Origin: Bacteroidales bacterium
Lineage (GTDB): Bacteria > Bacteroidota > Bacteroidia > Bacteroidales > P3
Assembly (NCBI GenBank): GCA_017647065.1
Contig: JAGCLI010000171.1
Location: 1-5,657, forward strand
DNA: 5,657 nucleotides
Direction of reading: 5' to 3'
Both the position numbers and the translations under genes were made by a program. Positions 1 through 5,657 of this stretch are shown here, in pieces; the first letter of the stretch is position 1; every line of letters starts with the position of its first letter. The notes beneath the pieces are model-generated. The model was not told the origin of the DNA. It saw only the letters and a list, made by a program, of their open reading frames with translations, and made no database searches.

Positions 1-1028
1 TCTCCTTCTTGAAAATATTCTTCTTGGTAGGCTATTATTTCTTTAACAAAAGTATCAAGTGTTTTGGCTCTATTGTTGTATGCTGCAATAAACAACTCGG
101 CTGATTCTATTTTCTCTTTTAAAAATTTTATTGTTTCCTTGTCTTTTTGCTTTGCCGATTCTAATCTCTCTAATAATTCTTTGCTTTCTTGATTGACTTG
201 TAGTGTTCTATTTGATAGTTTATTGAGTTTGTATTTTATTTTGCCATTGCTATTCCAAACCGTTATATCTGGTATTATGTATTGTTCTTTTTCTTGAAAG
301 GATTCTATGTATCCGGGCGAAAGCTCAAGGCTTTGAATTAGTTTAAAGGCATTATCTAATTCTTCTTTGCTACAAGAGAGTTTTTGTTGTAGGGTTCGAA
401 AGTCCCTTTTGCAAAACTCTGTCCAATAATCTGTTATTATTTGTTTTGATAATTGTAAAGTTGGATTGTTATTTCTAAGTCTTGATAGTTGTAAGTTAAG
501 ACATTCTTGATGATTTCTTGCTGCTATTCCTGCGGGTTCAAAATTTTGAATTATTTTTAAGACTTTTTCTATTTGTGAAACTTCTTTTTCTTCGTAGGTT
601 TCAAAATAAATATCATCGGCTATTGCACTTAGGCTTCGCGTCAAATATCCCCTTTCGTCTAAATTGCCTATTAAAATTTCTCCTATTTGAAATTCTTCTT
701 GGGTTATATTACTTAAATGAAGTTGATTTATTAAATCTTCCGCTAAGGTTACTGGATTAGGAGTGTTTATACCGATTTGGTCTTTGTCGGCAAAGTTTTT
801 TAATTCAAAATTCCTACTTGAAGAGGAAAACCACTGAGTTGAATTCTCGCCGTCTTCCTCCTCAAGATAAGGATTTTCTTGTTTTTCTCGTTCTATTCTT
901 TCTTCCAACGCCTCGGAGGGCAACTCCAACAATTCCCCACTTAGTTTTTGAAGTGGGGAAAGTGCTTGGCGTTGTATTTGTTTTAACTTCGTTTGTGTTT
1001 TTGCCACCTGTAAATTAGTAGTTTGCAT
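1..1028 (-). CDS. rpoN: RNA polymerase sigma-54 factor, 3' end cut by window edge
   Basis: Alternative sigma factor that binds core RNA polymerase and recognises -24/-12 promoters, which are opened by AAA+ activators. There are 342 codons in view. Region I (activator interaction) is at about residues 15-56, with [15 protein letters not shown] and an ENPYLEEE end. A short acidic linker follows at 57-90. The core-binding part covers about 93-342, with GNLDERGYL (121-129), [14 protein letters not shown] (164-177), [10 protein letters not shown] (235-244) and the helix ending YQEEYFQEG. The C-terminal helix-turn-helix and RpoN box lie beyond the left edge, so their integrity is unknown. I prefer the ATG at 1028, which overlaps asnS by 14 bases. 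A GTG at 1007, seven bases after the asnS stop, is a real alternative and would give a start AKTQTKLKQ. Neither has a clear Shine-Dalgarno sequence. Third gene of the apparent manC-asnS-rpoN operon. Family assignment is very secure; the start is not. Confidence 0.95.
   Translation of the reverse strand, partial: MQTTNLQVAKTQTKLKQIQRQALSPLQKLSGELLELPSEALEERIEREKQENPYLEEEDGENSTQWFSSSSRNFELKNFADKDQIGINTPNPVTLAEDLINQLHLSNITQEEFQIGEILIGNLDERGYLTRSLSAIADDIYFETYEEKEVSQIEKVLKIIQNFEPAGIAARNHQECLNLQLSRLRNNNPTLQLSKQIITDYWTEFCKRDFRTLQQKLSCSKEELDNAFKLIQSLELSPGYIESFQEKEQYIIPDITVWNSNGKIKYKLNKLSNRTLQVNQESKELLERLESAKQKDKETIKFLKEKIESAELFIAAYNNRAKTLDTFVKEIIAYQEEYFQEG
933..960 (-). repeat. Perfect 10-bp inverted repeat (hairpin) inside the 5' end of rpoN
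   Basis: TTCCCCACTT and AAGTGGGGAA are exact reverse complements separated by 8 bases. They fall at codons 23-32 of rpoN (counted from the ATG at 1028), within the region I segment [10 protein letters not shown]. The stem has five G-C pairs in a row in otherwise AT-rich DNA, so the mRNA could fold a firm hairpin about 45-70 bases after either start codon. It is followed on the coding strand by TTGTTGG, not by a T-run, so it does not look like an intrinsic terminator. A role in expression is inference; the conserved protein motif may simply have produced it by codon choice. Confidence 0.75.
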
Positions 1029-2418
1029 TCTTTGGATAACGAGGGAATGGTATAACATCTCTAATGTTTGACATTCCTGTTACAAATAGCAATAAACGTT
1101 CAAATCCTAAACCAAATCCTGAGTGAGGAGCAGATCCAAATCTACGAGTATCAAGATACCAATCCATATCTTTTGCTTCTATTCCAACTTCTGCCATTCT
1201 TGCAAGAAGTTTCTCCATACTTTCTTCTCTTTGTGAGCCTCCTATGATTTCACCTATTAGAGGGAATAATACATCCATACCTCTTACGGTTTTTCCATCT
1301 TCGTTTTGTTTCATATAAAAGGCTTTTATTTCCTTTGGATAGTCTGTTAAGATTACCGGAGATTTGAAATGCTTTTCTACAAGGTATCTTTCATGTTCGC
1401 TTTGAAGGTCTACACCCCAATGAATAGGGAATTCAAATTTTTGTTTTGCTTGTGAAAGAATTTCTATCGCTTCTGTGTATGTTAAACGTACGAATTTATT
1501 ATCTACTACAAAGCGTAGTCGTTCCAAAAGTTCTTTATCATACATTGATTGAAGGAATTCTAAGTCATCTTGGCAATTTTCTAATGCGTATTTTACAAGA
1601 TATTTGATGAAATCTTCGGCTAAATCCATATTATCTTCGATTTCAAAGAATGCCATTTCTGGTTCTATCATCCAAAACTCTGAAAGGTGGCGTGGAGTGT
1701 TTGAGTTTTCTGCACGGAATGTAGGTCCAAAAGTATAAATCTTTCCTAAACTCATTGCACCAAGCTCTCCTTCTAATTGTCCACTTACTGTTAAAGATGT
1801 ATGTCTACCAAAGAAATCTTGCGAATAGTCAATTTTTCCTTCAACTCTTGGAAGATTATCAAGATCTAATGTAGTTACTTGGAACATTTCCCCTGCTCCT
1901 TCACAATCGCTTGCAGTTATAAGTGGTGAATGCCAATAAAAGAATCCTCTATCATTAAAATATTTGTGTATTGCGTATGCCATTGCATGTCTTACTCTGA
2001 AAACGGCTGAGAAAGTATTTGTTCTTGGACGAAGGTGTGCTATTTCTCTAAGAAACTCCAATGAGTGTCCTTTCTTTTGCAAAGGATACGTCTCTACATC
2101 AGCTTCTCCGTAAACCTCTATTTCGTTTGCTTGAATTTCTACGCTTTGTCCTTTTCCCATTGATTCAACTAACAATCCGTTTACTCTCAAACATGCACCT
2201 GTTGTTACCTTTTTCAAAACATCTTCCGAGAATTTTTCTACATCTGCTACGACTTGTATATTTTTTATTGTAGAACCATCATTCAATGCAATGAACGCTA
2301 CATGTTTATTACCTCTTTTTGTTTTTACCCAACCTTTTACACAAATTTCTTTACCAATTGAGTCTTTGATTGTTTCTTTAAATAGATCTATTATTTCTAT
2401 TCTCTTTATGTTTTCCAT
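1015..2418 (-). CDS. asnS: Asparagine--tRNA ligase (AsnRS)
   Basis: Cytoplasmic class IIb aminoacyl-tRNA synthetase that charges tRNA-Asn with asparagine using ATP. The 467 residues match the usual bacterial length. The N-terminal OB-fold anticodon-binding domain is at about 16-105 ([19 protein letters not shown]). The catalytic domain follows from about 130. Class II motif 1 is near 150-170 ([18 protein letters not shown]). Motif 2 is near 225-255, with the FRAE arginine at 235 and [15 protein letters not shown]. Motif 3 is GFGLGFER at 434-441 with its arginine at 441. The segment [14 protein letters not shown] (448-461) and the [14 protein letters not shown] block are the AsnRS form rather than AspRS. 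The ATG at 2418 begins right before the OB-fold and follows the manC stop by 18 bases. I see no separate promoter in the roughly 140 bases before it, so it probably depends on manC transcription. It uses more T-ending codons than its neighbours, as expected of a highly expressed gene. Confidence 0.97.
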   Translation of the reverse strand: MENIKRIEIIDLFKETIKDSIGKEICVKGWVKTKRGNKHVAFIALNDGSTIKNIQVVADVEKFSEDVLKKVTTGACLRVNGLLVESMGKGQSVEIQANEIEVYGEADVETYPLQKKGHSLEFLREIAHLRPRTNTFSAVFRVRHAMAYAIHKYFNDRGFFYWHSPLITASDCEGAGEMFQVTTLDLDNLPRVEGKIDYSQDFFGRHTSLTVSGQLEGELGAMSLGKIYTFGPTFRAENSNTPRHLSEFWMIEPEMAFFEIEDNMDLAEDFIKYLVKYALENCQDDLEFLQSMYDKELLERLRFVVDNKFVRLTYTEAIEILSQAKQKFEFPIHWGVDLQSEHERYLVEKHFKSPVILTDYPKEIKAFYMKQNEDGKTVRGMDVLFPLIGEIIGGSQREESMEKLLARMAEVGIEAKDMDWYLDTRRFGSAPHSGFGLGFERLLLFVTGMSNIRDVIPFPRYPKNANY

Positions 2419-2436
2419 TATTTTATATATGTTTTT

Positions 2437-3525
2437 TTATAAATATTCATTTCCTTTTTCAACTTCAACATCCGTAACAAATTGTTTAATTCGTTGTTCT
2501 TCACTTTTGTGACAAACCATCAAAATATCATCAGAATCAACAACGATATAATCCTCCAATCCTTGTAAAATAACCAATTTATCTTTTGGAGTATTTATTA
2601 AACAATTGCTAACCTCGTATGTCATTACATTCTTTCCTACATAAGAATTAGCATTTTCATCTTTTTCTCTTTGTTCATAGAGTGCATTCCAAGTACCTAT
2701 ATCGCTCCAACCAAAAGATGAAGGAATGACATAAACATTTGAGGCTTTTTCCATAACACCATAATCTATGGAAATTGACGGACAAGCCGAATAAGTAACA
2801 TCTATGAAACCAGCTTCTTCCTCTGTGTCATAAAACTCTACGCCTTGATTAAACAAATCATATATTTCCGGCAAAAATTTCTTCATAGAATCCTCAATAC
2901 TATTCAACGACCAAATAAAAATCCCGGCATTCCACAAGAAATCACCACTTTTTATAAATTGAAGAGCCATTTCATATTCAGGTTTTTCGGTAAAAAGTTT
3001 AACTTTCTTCACTTCATTAGAAAAACCCTTATCATCGGTATATTGAATATAACCAAAACCCGTATTAGGATAAGTAGGCTCTATACCCAAAGTTATCAAA
3101 ACATCATTATTTTCTACTACCGAAAAGCCCAACTCAATCTTTTTAACAAATTCTTCTTGATTAAGAATCAAATGATCACTTGGTGCTACAACTATTCTTG
3201 CATTCGGATTTCTTTTTTTAATCTTAGCATTAGCGTATGCAATACAAGGAGCGGTATTTCTTCTTATCGTCTCTTTAATAACTCAATCGGGATTTATCAT
3301 AGGTAATTGTTCCAAGACAAGCTCCTTATATATCCTGCTTGTAACAACATATATATTTTCTTTTGGGCAGATTGATTCAAATCTTTTAAAAGTCATTTGA
3401 AGAAGAGTTTCGCCAACACCCAATATATCTATGAATTGTTTAGGTCTTTTCACTCTACTCAACGGCCAAAAACGACTTCCAATACCGCCAGCCATTATTA
3501 TGCAATAATTATTCTCATTTATCAT
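2437..3525 (-). pseudogene. manC: Mannose-1-phosphate guanylyltransferase, interrupted by an in-frame TGA
   Basis: The family makes GDP-mannose from mannose-1-phosphate and GTP, in the cytoplasm, for glycan, O-antigen or capsule synthesis. Read through the stop, the frame has 362 positions, the normal length for the short form without a phosphomannose-isomerase domain. Signature loop MAGGIGSRFWPLSR is at 11-24 with PKQF at 28-31, which binds nucleotide. RNTAPCIAYA follows at 89-98, PSDH at 115-118, a P-N-T-GFGYI segment, NAGIFIW, and GWSDIGTWNALYE near the C-terminal end. Codon 81 (3283-3285) is TGA, splitting it into 80 residues (3525-3286) and 281 residues (3282-2440). No frameshift is present: the same frame carries conserved motifs on both sides. 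The ATG at 3525 is chosen because MINENNYCIIMAGG fits the family; an upstream in-frame ATG at 3561 would overlap the promoter. The first in-frame ATG after the stop lies well downstream, past PSDH, so reinitiation would not restore the enzyme. It may be a recent mutation, a sequencing error or recoding. Confidence 0.85.
3283..3285 (-). other. In-frame TGA stop at codon 81 of manC
   Basis: On the coding strand the reading is N-P-D-stop-V-I-K-E-T-I-R-R-N-T-A-P, with the conserved RNTAP block intact just after. The position is variable in the family as I know it and is not catalytic. A single C-to-T change from CGA (Arg), or G-to-T from GGA (Gly), would create it. No hairpin resembling a bacterial SECIS element follows, and tryptophan is encoded by TGG elsewhere, including in manC itself. 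No other coding frame in the window contains an internal TGA. Confidence 0.9.
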
Positions 3526-3558
3526 AATTAAAACAATATTATTTGCTTTATAAACTTG

Positions 3559-3590
3559 CAAAATTAAGGATTATTTTGACAATAACACAA
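3559..3590 (-). promoter_or_regulatory. Bacteroidota-type promoter for the manC-asnS-rpoN operon
   Basis: On the minus strand a TAATTTTG (3566-3559) matches the -7 consensus TAnnTTTG exactly. A TTG (3590-3588) lies 21 bases upstream at the -33 position. Transcription would begin a few bases past 3559 and leave a leader of about 28 bases before the ATG at 3525. This supports that start over the ATG at 3561. Prediction from sequence only. Confidence 0.6.
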
Positions 3591-3606
3591 GTTTTTATAG
3601 AATTTG
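3575..3606 (+). promoter_or_regulatory. Possible promoter for htrA
   Basis: A TTTG (3575-3578) sits 19 bases upstream of TAGAATTTG (3598-3606). The latter resembles the -7 element TAnnTTTG but has three instead of two bases between TA and TTTG. The leader would be about 20 bases, A-rich and without a Shine-Dalgarno sequence, as is common in this phylum. Its upstream half overlaps the upstream half of the opposing manC promoter (3559-3590). Weaker than the other two promoter calls. Confidence 0.4.
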
Positions 3607-3630
3607 CGTTAATATTAAAAAAACAAGAAT

Positions 3631-4713
3631 ATGAAAAACAACAAGATTAAGATTCTTTCACTGCTATTTATCGCAGTAATTTCAAGTTTCTCAACAAAAG
3701 CACAATCCAATCCAAACATTGATTTCACATTTGCAGCCGAAAATAGCATACATTCGGTAGTGCATATTCAATGTGAAGCAACAGAACAATCTATTTTTTA
3801 CGATGACTTCTTCTCTTTCTTTCTTCCACCCCAAATTCAAGAAAGAGTTTATCACACTTCGGGCTCGGGAGTAATCATTGAAGAAAATGGATACATAATT
3901 ACAAACAACCATGTAATACAAAACGCAGAAAAAATAAAGGTCATATTAAACGACAAAAGAATTTTCGATGCCATTCTTATAGGAAACGACCCCGCATGCG
4001 ACCTTGCAGTGATAAAAATTGAGACAACAAACCTCATACCCTTACAATTTGGTAATAGCGATGAGGTAAAAATCGGTCAATGGGTGCTTGCAGTAGGAAA
4101 TCCCTTTAATCTAACCTCCACAGTTACGGCAGGAATAGTTTCAGCAAAAGCAAGAAACCTAAATATATGGGGAAATAGAATGCATGAAACACCAATAGAA
4201 AGTTTTATTCAAACGGACGCAGCGGTAAATCAAGGAAATAGTGGTGGAGCCTTAGTAAACCTTAAAGGAGAATTGATAGGAATCAACACAGCGATAGCCT
4301 CCTCAACCGGAACCTACACAGGATATTCCTTTGCCATACCTTCCAACATCGTAAAGAAAGTAACAAGCGATTTAATCAAATACGGACAAACACAAAAAGC
4401 ACACTTAGGAGTACACTTTGCAGAAACAGACTCACAAATCGCTAAAAGCCGAGGAGTAAACAGTCTAAAAGGAATTTATATAGCAGAAATAATACAAGAT
4501 GCAGGAGCATACAAAGCAGGAATCAAAGCAGGCGATATAATAACAAAAATAGAAAACAAAGAAGTTAATACATACTCCGAACTAAACGAAATATTATCAC
4601 AACTATCCCCCGGCGATAAAGTAAAAGTTGAAATAAATAGAGAAGGAAAAACAATAGAAAAAACCGTAACCCTATTAAACGAAAACGGAAACACAGAGAT
4701 AATAAAAAAATAA
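3631..4713 (+). CDS. Periplasmic HtrA/Deg-family serine protease with a single PDZ domain
   Basis: Trypsin-like protease and chaperone of the cell envelope that degrades misfolded proteins. An N-terminal signal peptide covers about residues 1-24 (KNNKIK, a hydrophobic core LSLLFIAVISSF, then STKAQ), so the enzyme is exported. The protease domain spans about 35-250. The triad is complete: His94 in TNNHVI, Asp124 in CDLAVIKI, Ser204 in QGNSGGALVN. A flexible LA-type loop precedes the TSGSGVII strand at 77-84. One PDZ domain covers about 257-350, with YIAEIIQDAGAYKAGIKAGDIITKIENKEV. The protein ends ENGNTEIIKK at 360. DegP/DegQ proteins usually have two PDZ domains and about 450-500 residues. 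This one stops where the linker to PDZ2 would begin and is DegS-like in architecture, but it has a cleavable-looking signal rather than an obvious membrane anchor. Codons are strongly A-ending. A hairpin follows the stop and rpoD is next on the same strand. The family is certain; choosing between degP, degQ and degS names is not, so no symbol is given. Confidence 0.95.
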   Translation: MKNNKIKILSLLFIAVISSFSTKAQSNPNIDFTFAAENSIHSVVHIQCEATEQSIFYDDFFSFFLPPQIQERVYHTSGSGVIIEENGYIITNNHVIQNAEKIKVILNDKRIFDAILIGNDPACDLAVIKIETTNLIPLQFGNSDEVKIGQWVLAVGNPFNLTSTVTAGIVSAKARNLNIWGNRMHETPIESFIQTDAAVNQGNSGGALVNLKGELIGINTAIASSTGTYTGYSFAIPSNIVKKVTSDLIKYGQTQKAHLGVHFAETDSQIAKSRGVNSLKGIYIAEIIQDAGAYKAGIKAGDIITKIENKEVNTYSELNEILSQLSPGDKVKVEINREGKTIEKTVTLLNENGNTEIIKK

Positions 4714-4716
4714 ATT

Positions 4717-4742
4717 GTTAATAAGTAGGTTATTAACTTTTA
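4717..4742 (+). terminator. Weak AT-rich hairpin after htrA, possible terminator
   Basis: GTTAATAA and TTATTAAC form a perfect 8-bp inverted repeat around a 5-base loop (GTAGG), starting four bases after the htrA stop and followed by TTTT then AATATATT. Only the closing pair is G-C, so the stem is weak and termination is probably partial. The repeat could equally be a palindromic protein-binding site just upstream of the rpoD promoter. Confidence 0.45.
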
Positions 4743-4752
4743 ATATATTCAC

Positions 4753-4783
4753 TTGCAGAGATTAGTTTTACACTATACCTTTG
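4753..4783 (+). promoter_or_regulatory. Bacteroidota-type promoter for rpoD
   Basis: TTG (4753-4755) at the -33 position is followed after 20 bases by TACCTTTG (4776-4783), an exact match to the -7 consensus TAnnTTTG. The start point would fall near 4788-4791, giving a leader of about 35 bases. It allows rpoD to be transcribed independently of htrA. The protein made from it is the sigma factor expected to recognise this kind of promoter, so autoregulation is plausible. Confidence 0.7.
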
Positions 4784-4813
4784 CACGTTGATAAAGTCCC
4801 ATTTAAAGAAAAA

Positions 4814-4820
4814 AGGAGAA
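4814..4820 (+). promoter_or_regulatory. Shine-Dalgarno sequence of rpoD
   Basis: AGGAGAA lies before the rpoD ATG at 4825, with six bases between AGGAG and the start codon. This is close to ideal. It is notable because Bacteroidota genes usually lack such a site, and htrA, asnS and rpoN here have none. It fixes the start of rpoD. Confidence 0.7.
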
Positions 4821-4824
4821 AGAT

Positions 4825-5657
4825 ATGAGGCAGTTAAAAATAATAAAATCGATAACAAATCGTAACATAGGTTCGTTAGACAAATTTCTACAAGACATAA
4901 GCAAAGAAGAGCTAATCACACCCGAAGAAGAAGTAAAATTAGCCCAAAGAATAAAAGCCGGCGACCAAATAGCCTTAGATAAATTAGTTAAATCCAACCT
5001 AAGATTTGTTGTATCTGTCGCAAAACAATATCAAAACCAAGGACTAAGCCTACCAGATTTAATAAACGAAGGCAACATTGGACTTATCAAAGCCGCACAA
5101 AAATTTGATGAAACAAGAGGATTCAAATTCATTTCATTCGCTGTGTGGTGGATTCGTCAAAGCATACTTCAAGCAATTGCTGAAAAATCAAGAATGGTTC
5201 GTCTTCCACTCAATCAAGTTGGTGCTTTAAATAAATTAAAGAAATCTTCTTCACTTTTAGAGCAACAATTAGAACGCACACCCTCAGACGAAGAACTCGC
5301 AGAGTTTATGGATTTGAGTTTTGACAAAGTAAAAGAAACGATGCACATTGGATACAAACCCGTTTCTATGGACGCACCGTTAATACAAGACGAAGACTTG
5401 AATTTAATTGACGTTTACGTAGAAGAAGACGCAAAATCAACAGACGATTCTATGATGAAAGAAAGCCTATCAACCGAAATAGCAATGCTTCTTTCAGAAC
5501 TAAACGAAAAAGAACGCAGTATAATCTATCAATTCTTCGGAATAGGAATGGCACACGGCATGACATTAGAAGAAATAGCCGTTGCACAAAACCTAACTCG
5601 CGAAAGAGTAAGACAAATCAAAGAAAGAGCCCTAAAACGCATAAGAGCAAGCGAACA
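4825..5657 (+). CDS. rpoD: Primary RNA polymerase sigma factor RpoD (sigma-70 family), 3' end cut by window edge
   Basis: Housekeeping sigma factor that directs core RNA polymerase to most promoters. There are 277 complete codons in view. The Bacteroidota form is near 287 residues as I recall, so about ten residues are missing. The N-terminus [13 protein letters not shown] is the short form without region 1.1. Region 1.2 is at about 16-50 (SLDKFLQDI...[14 protein letters not shown]). Region 2 is at about 52-125, including [38 protein letters not shown] and the -10-recognition helix [10 protein letters not shown] with its paired tryptophans. Region 3 is at about 125-200 (VRLPLNQV, then a divergent [23 protein letters not shown]). 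Region 4 is from about 215, with [16 protein letters not shown] and the helix-turn-helix [18 protein letters not shown] (257-274) that contacts the -33 element and beta flap. The start is supported by the Shine-Dalgarno sequence and by the promoter upstream. It lies 111 bases after htrA on the same strand. Confidence 0.97.
   Translation, partial: MRQLKIIKSITNRNIGSLDKFLQDISKEELITPEEEVKLAQRIKAGDQIALDKLVKSNLRFVVSVAKQYQNQGLSLPDLINEGNIGLIKAAQKFDETRGFKFISFAVWWIRQSILQAIAEKSRMVRLPLNQVGALNKLKKSSSLLEQQLERTPSDEELAEFMDLSFDKVKETMHIGYKPVSMDAPLIQDEDLNLIDVYVEEDAKSTDDSMMKESLSTEIAMLLSELNEKERSIIYQFFGIGMAHGMTLEEIAVAQNLTRERVRQIKERALKRIRASE

Noticed and set aside
518..1018. Small plus-strand open frames at 518-760 and 818-1018
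   Set aside because: They lie antisense to rpoN, have biased Phe/Leu-rich compositions typical of reverse frames, and resemble no family. rpoN on the other strand is unmistakable.
1571..1590. TTGGCAATTTTCTAATGC as a sigma-54 (-24/-12) promoter
   Set aside because: The GG to GC spacing is 12 rather than 10 bases, and it sits inside asnS. No acceptable sigma-54 site was seen in either intergenic region.
2437..3171. Separate downstream gene starting at a TTG at 3171
   Set aside because: It is the in-frame continuation of manC. The TTG lies in the conserved PSDHLIL segment and has no ribosome-binding site, so it is not a natural gene start.
3283..3285. TGA in manC read as selenocysteine
   Set aside because: No SECIS-like stem-loop follows within the next few dozen bases, and the position is neither catalytic nor known to me as cysteine in this family.
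3283..3285. TGA in manC as evidence of a changed genetic code
   Set aside because: It is the only internal TGA in five long conserved genes, and tryptophan is encoded by TGG throughout. One codon is not enough, and the other genes fit the standard bacterial code.
2845..3306. Plus-strand open frame of 153 codons
   Set aside because: It is antisense to the manC coding sequence, has no recognisable domain, and is explained by the AT-rich reverse frame.
3576..3601. TTGACA followed by TATAGA as an E. coli-type -35/-10 promoter for htrA
   Set aside because: The spacer is only 14 bases, and the other promoters here follow the Bacteroidota -33/-7 pattern, which fits this site better.

Overview
The window looks like ordinary core-genome DNA from an AT-rich member of the Bacteroidota, probably Bacteroidales or a relative. 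Three things suggest this. The primary sigma factor is the short Bacteroidota form, beginning [13 protein letters not shown] and lacking the long N-terminal region 1.1. The intergenic regions carry promoters of the Bacteroidota -33/-7 type (TTG, about 20 bases, TAnnTTTG). All three visible natural stop codons are TAA. The placement is by recognition, not by a database search.

Left arm, minus strand (3525 down to 1, running off the left edge): three tightly packed genes, very likely one operon. First is manC (GDP-mannose supply), then after 18 bases asnS (asparaginyl-tRNA synthetase), then rpoN (sigma-54), whose preferred start overlaps the end of asnS by 14 bases. manC is full length in one frame but has an in-frame TGA at codon 81 (3283-3285). 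As written it is a nonsense allele, and it lies upstream of the essential asnS. About the last third of rpoN, including its DNA-binding RpoN box, is off the window.

Centre (3526-3630): a 105-base divergent intergenic region. It holds one good promoter candidate for the manC operon and a weaker one for the rightward genes; their upstream elements overlap.

Right arm, plus strand (3631 to the right edge): an exported HtrA/Deg serine protease with an intact catalytic triad but only one PDZ domain, then a weak AT-rich hairpin, then rpoD with its own clear Bacteroidota promoter and an unusually good Shine-Dalgarno sequence. rpoD runs off the right edge with probably only about ten codons missing.

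The genes do not form an obvious single pathway. They cover envelope quality control (HtrA), sugar-nucleotide supply for surface glycans (ManC), translation (AsnS) and both major types of sigma factor (RpoN and RpoD). I found no mobile element, CRISPR array, tRNA or rRNA gene, defence system or other new multi-gene system. The points most worth a second look are the manC stop codon, the strong hairpin inside the start of rpoN, the one-PDZ HtrA and the overlapping divergent promoters.
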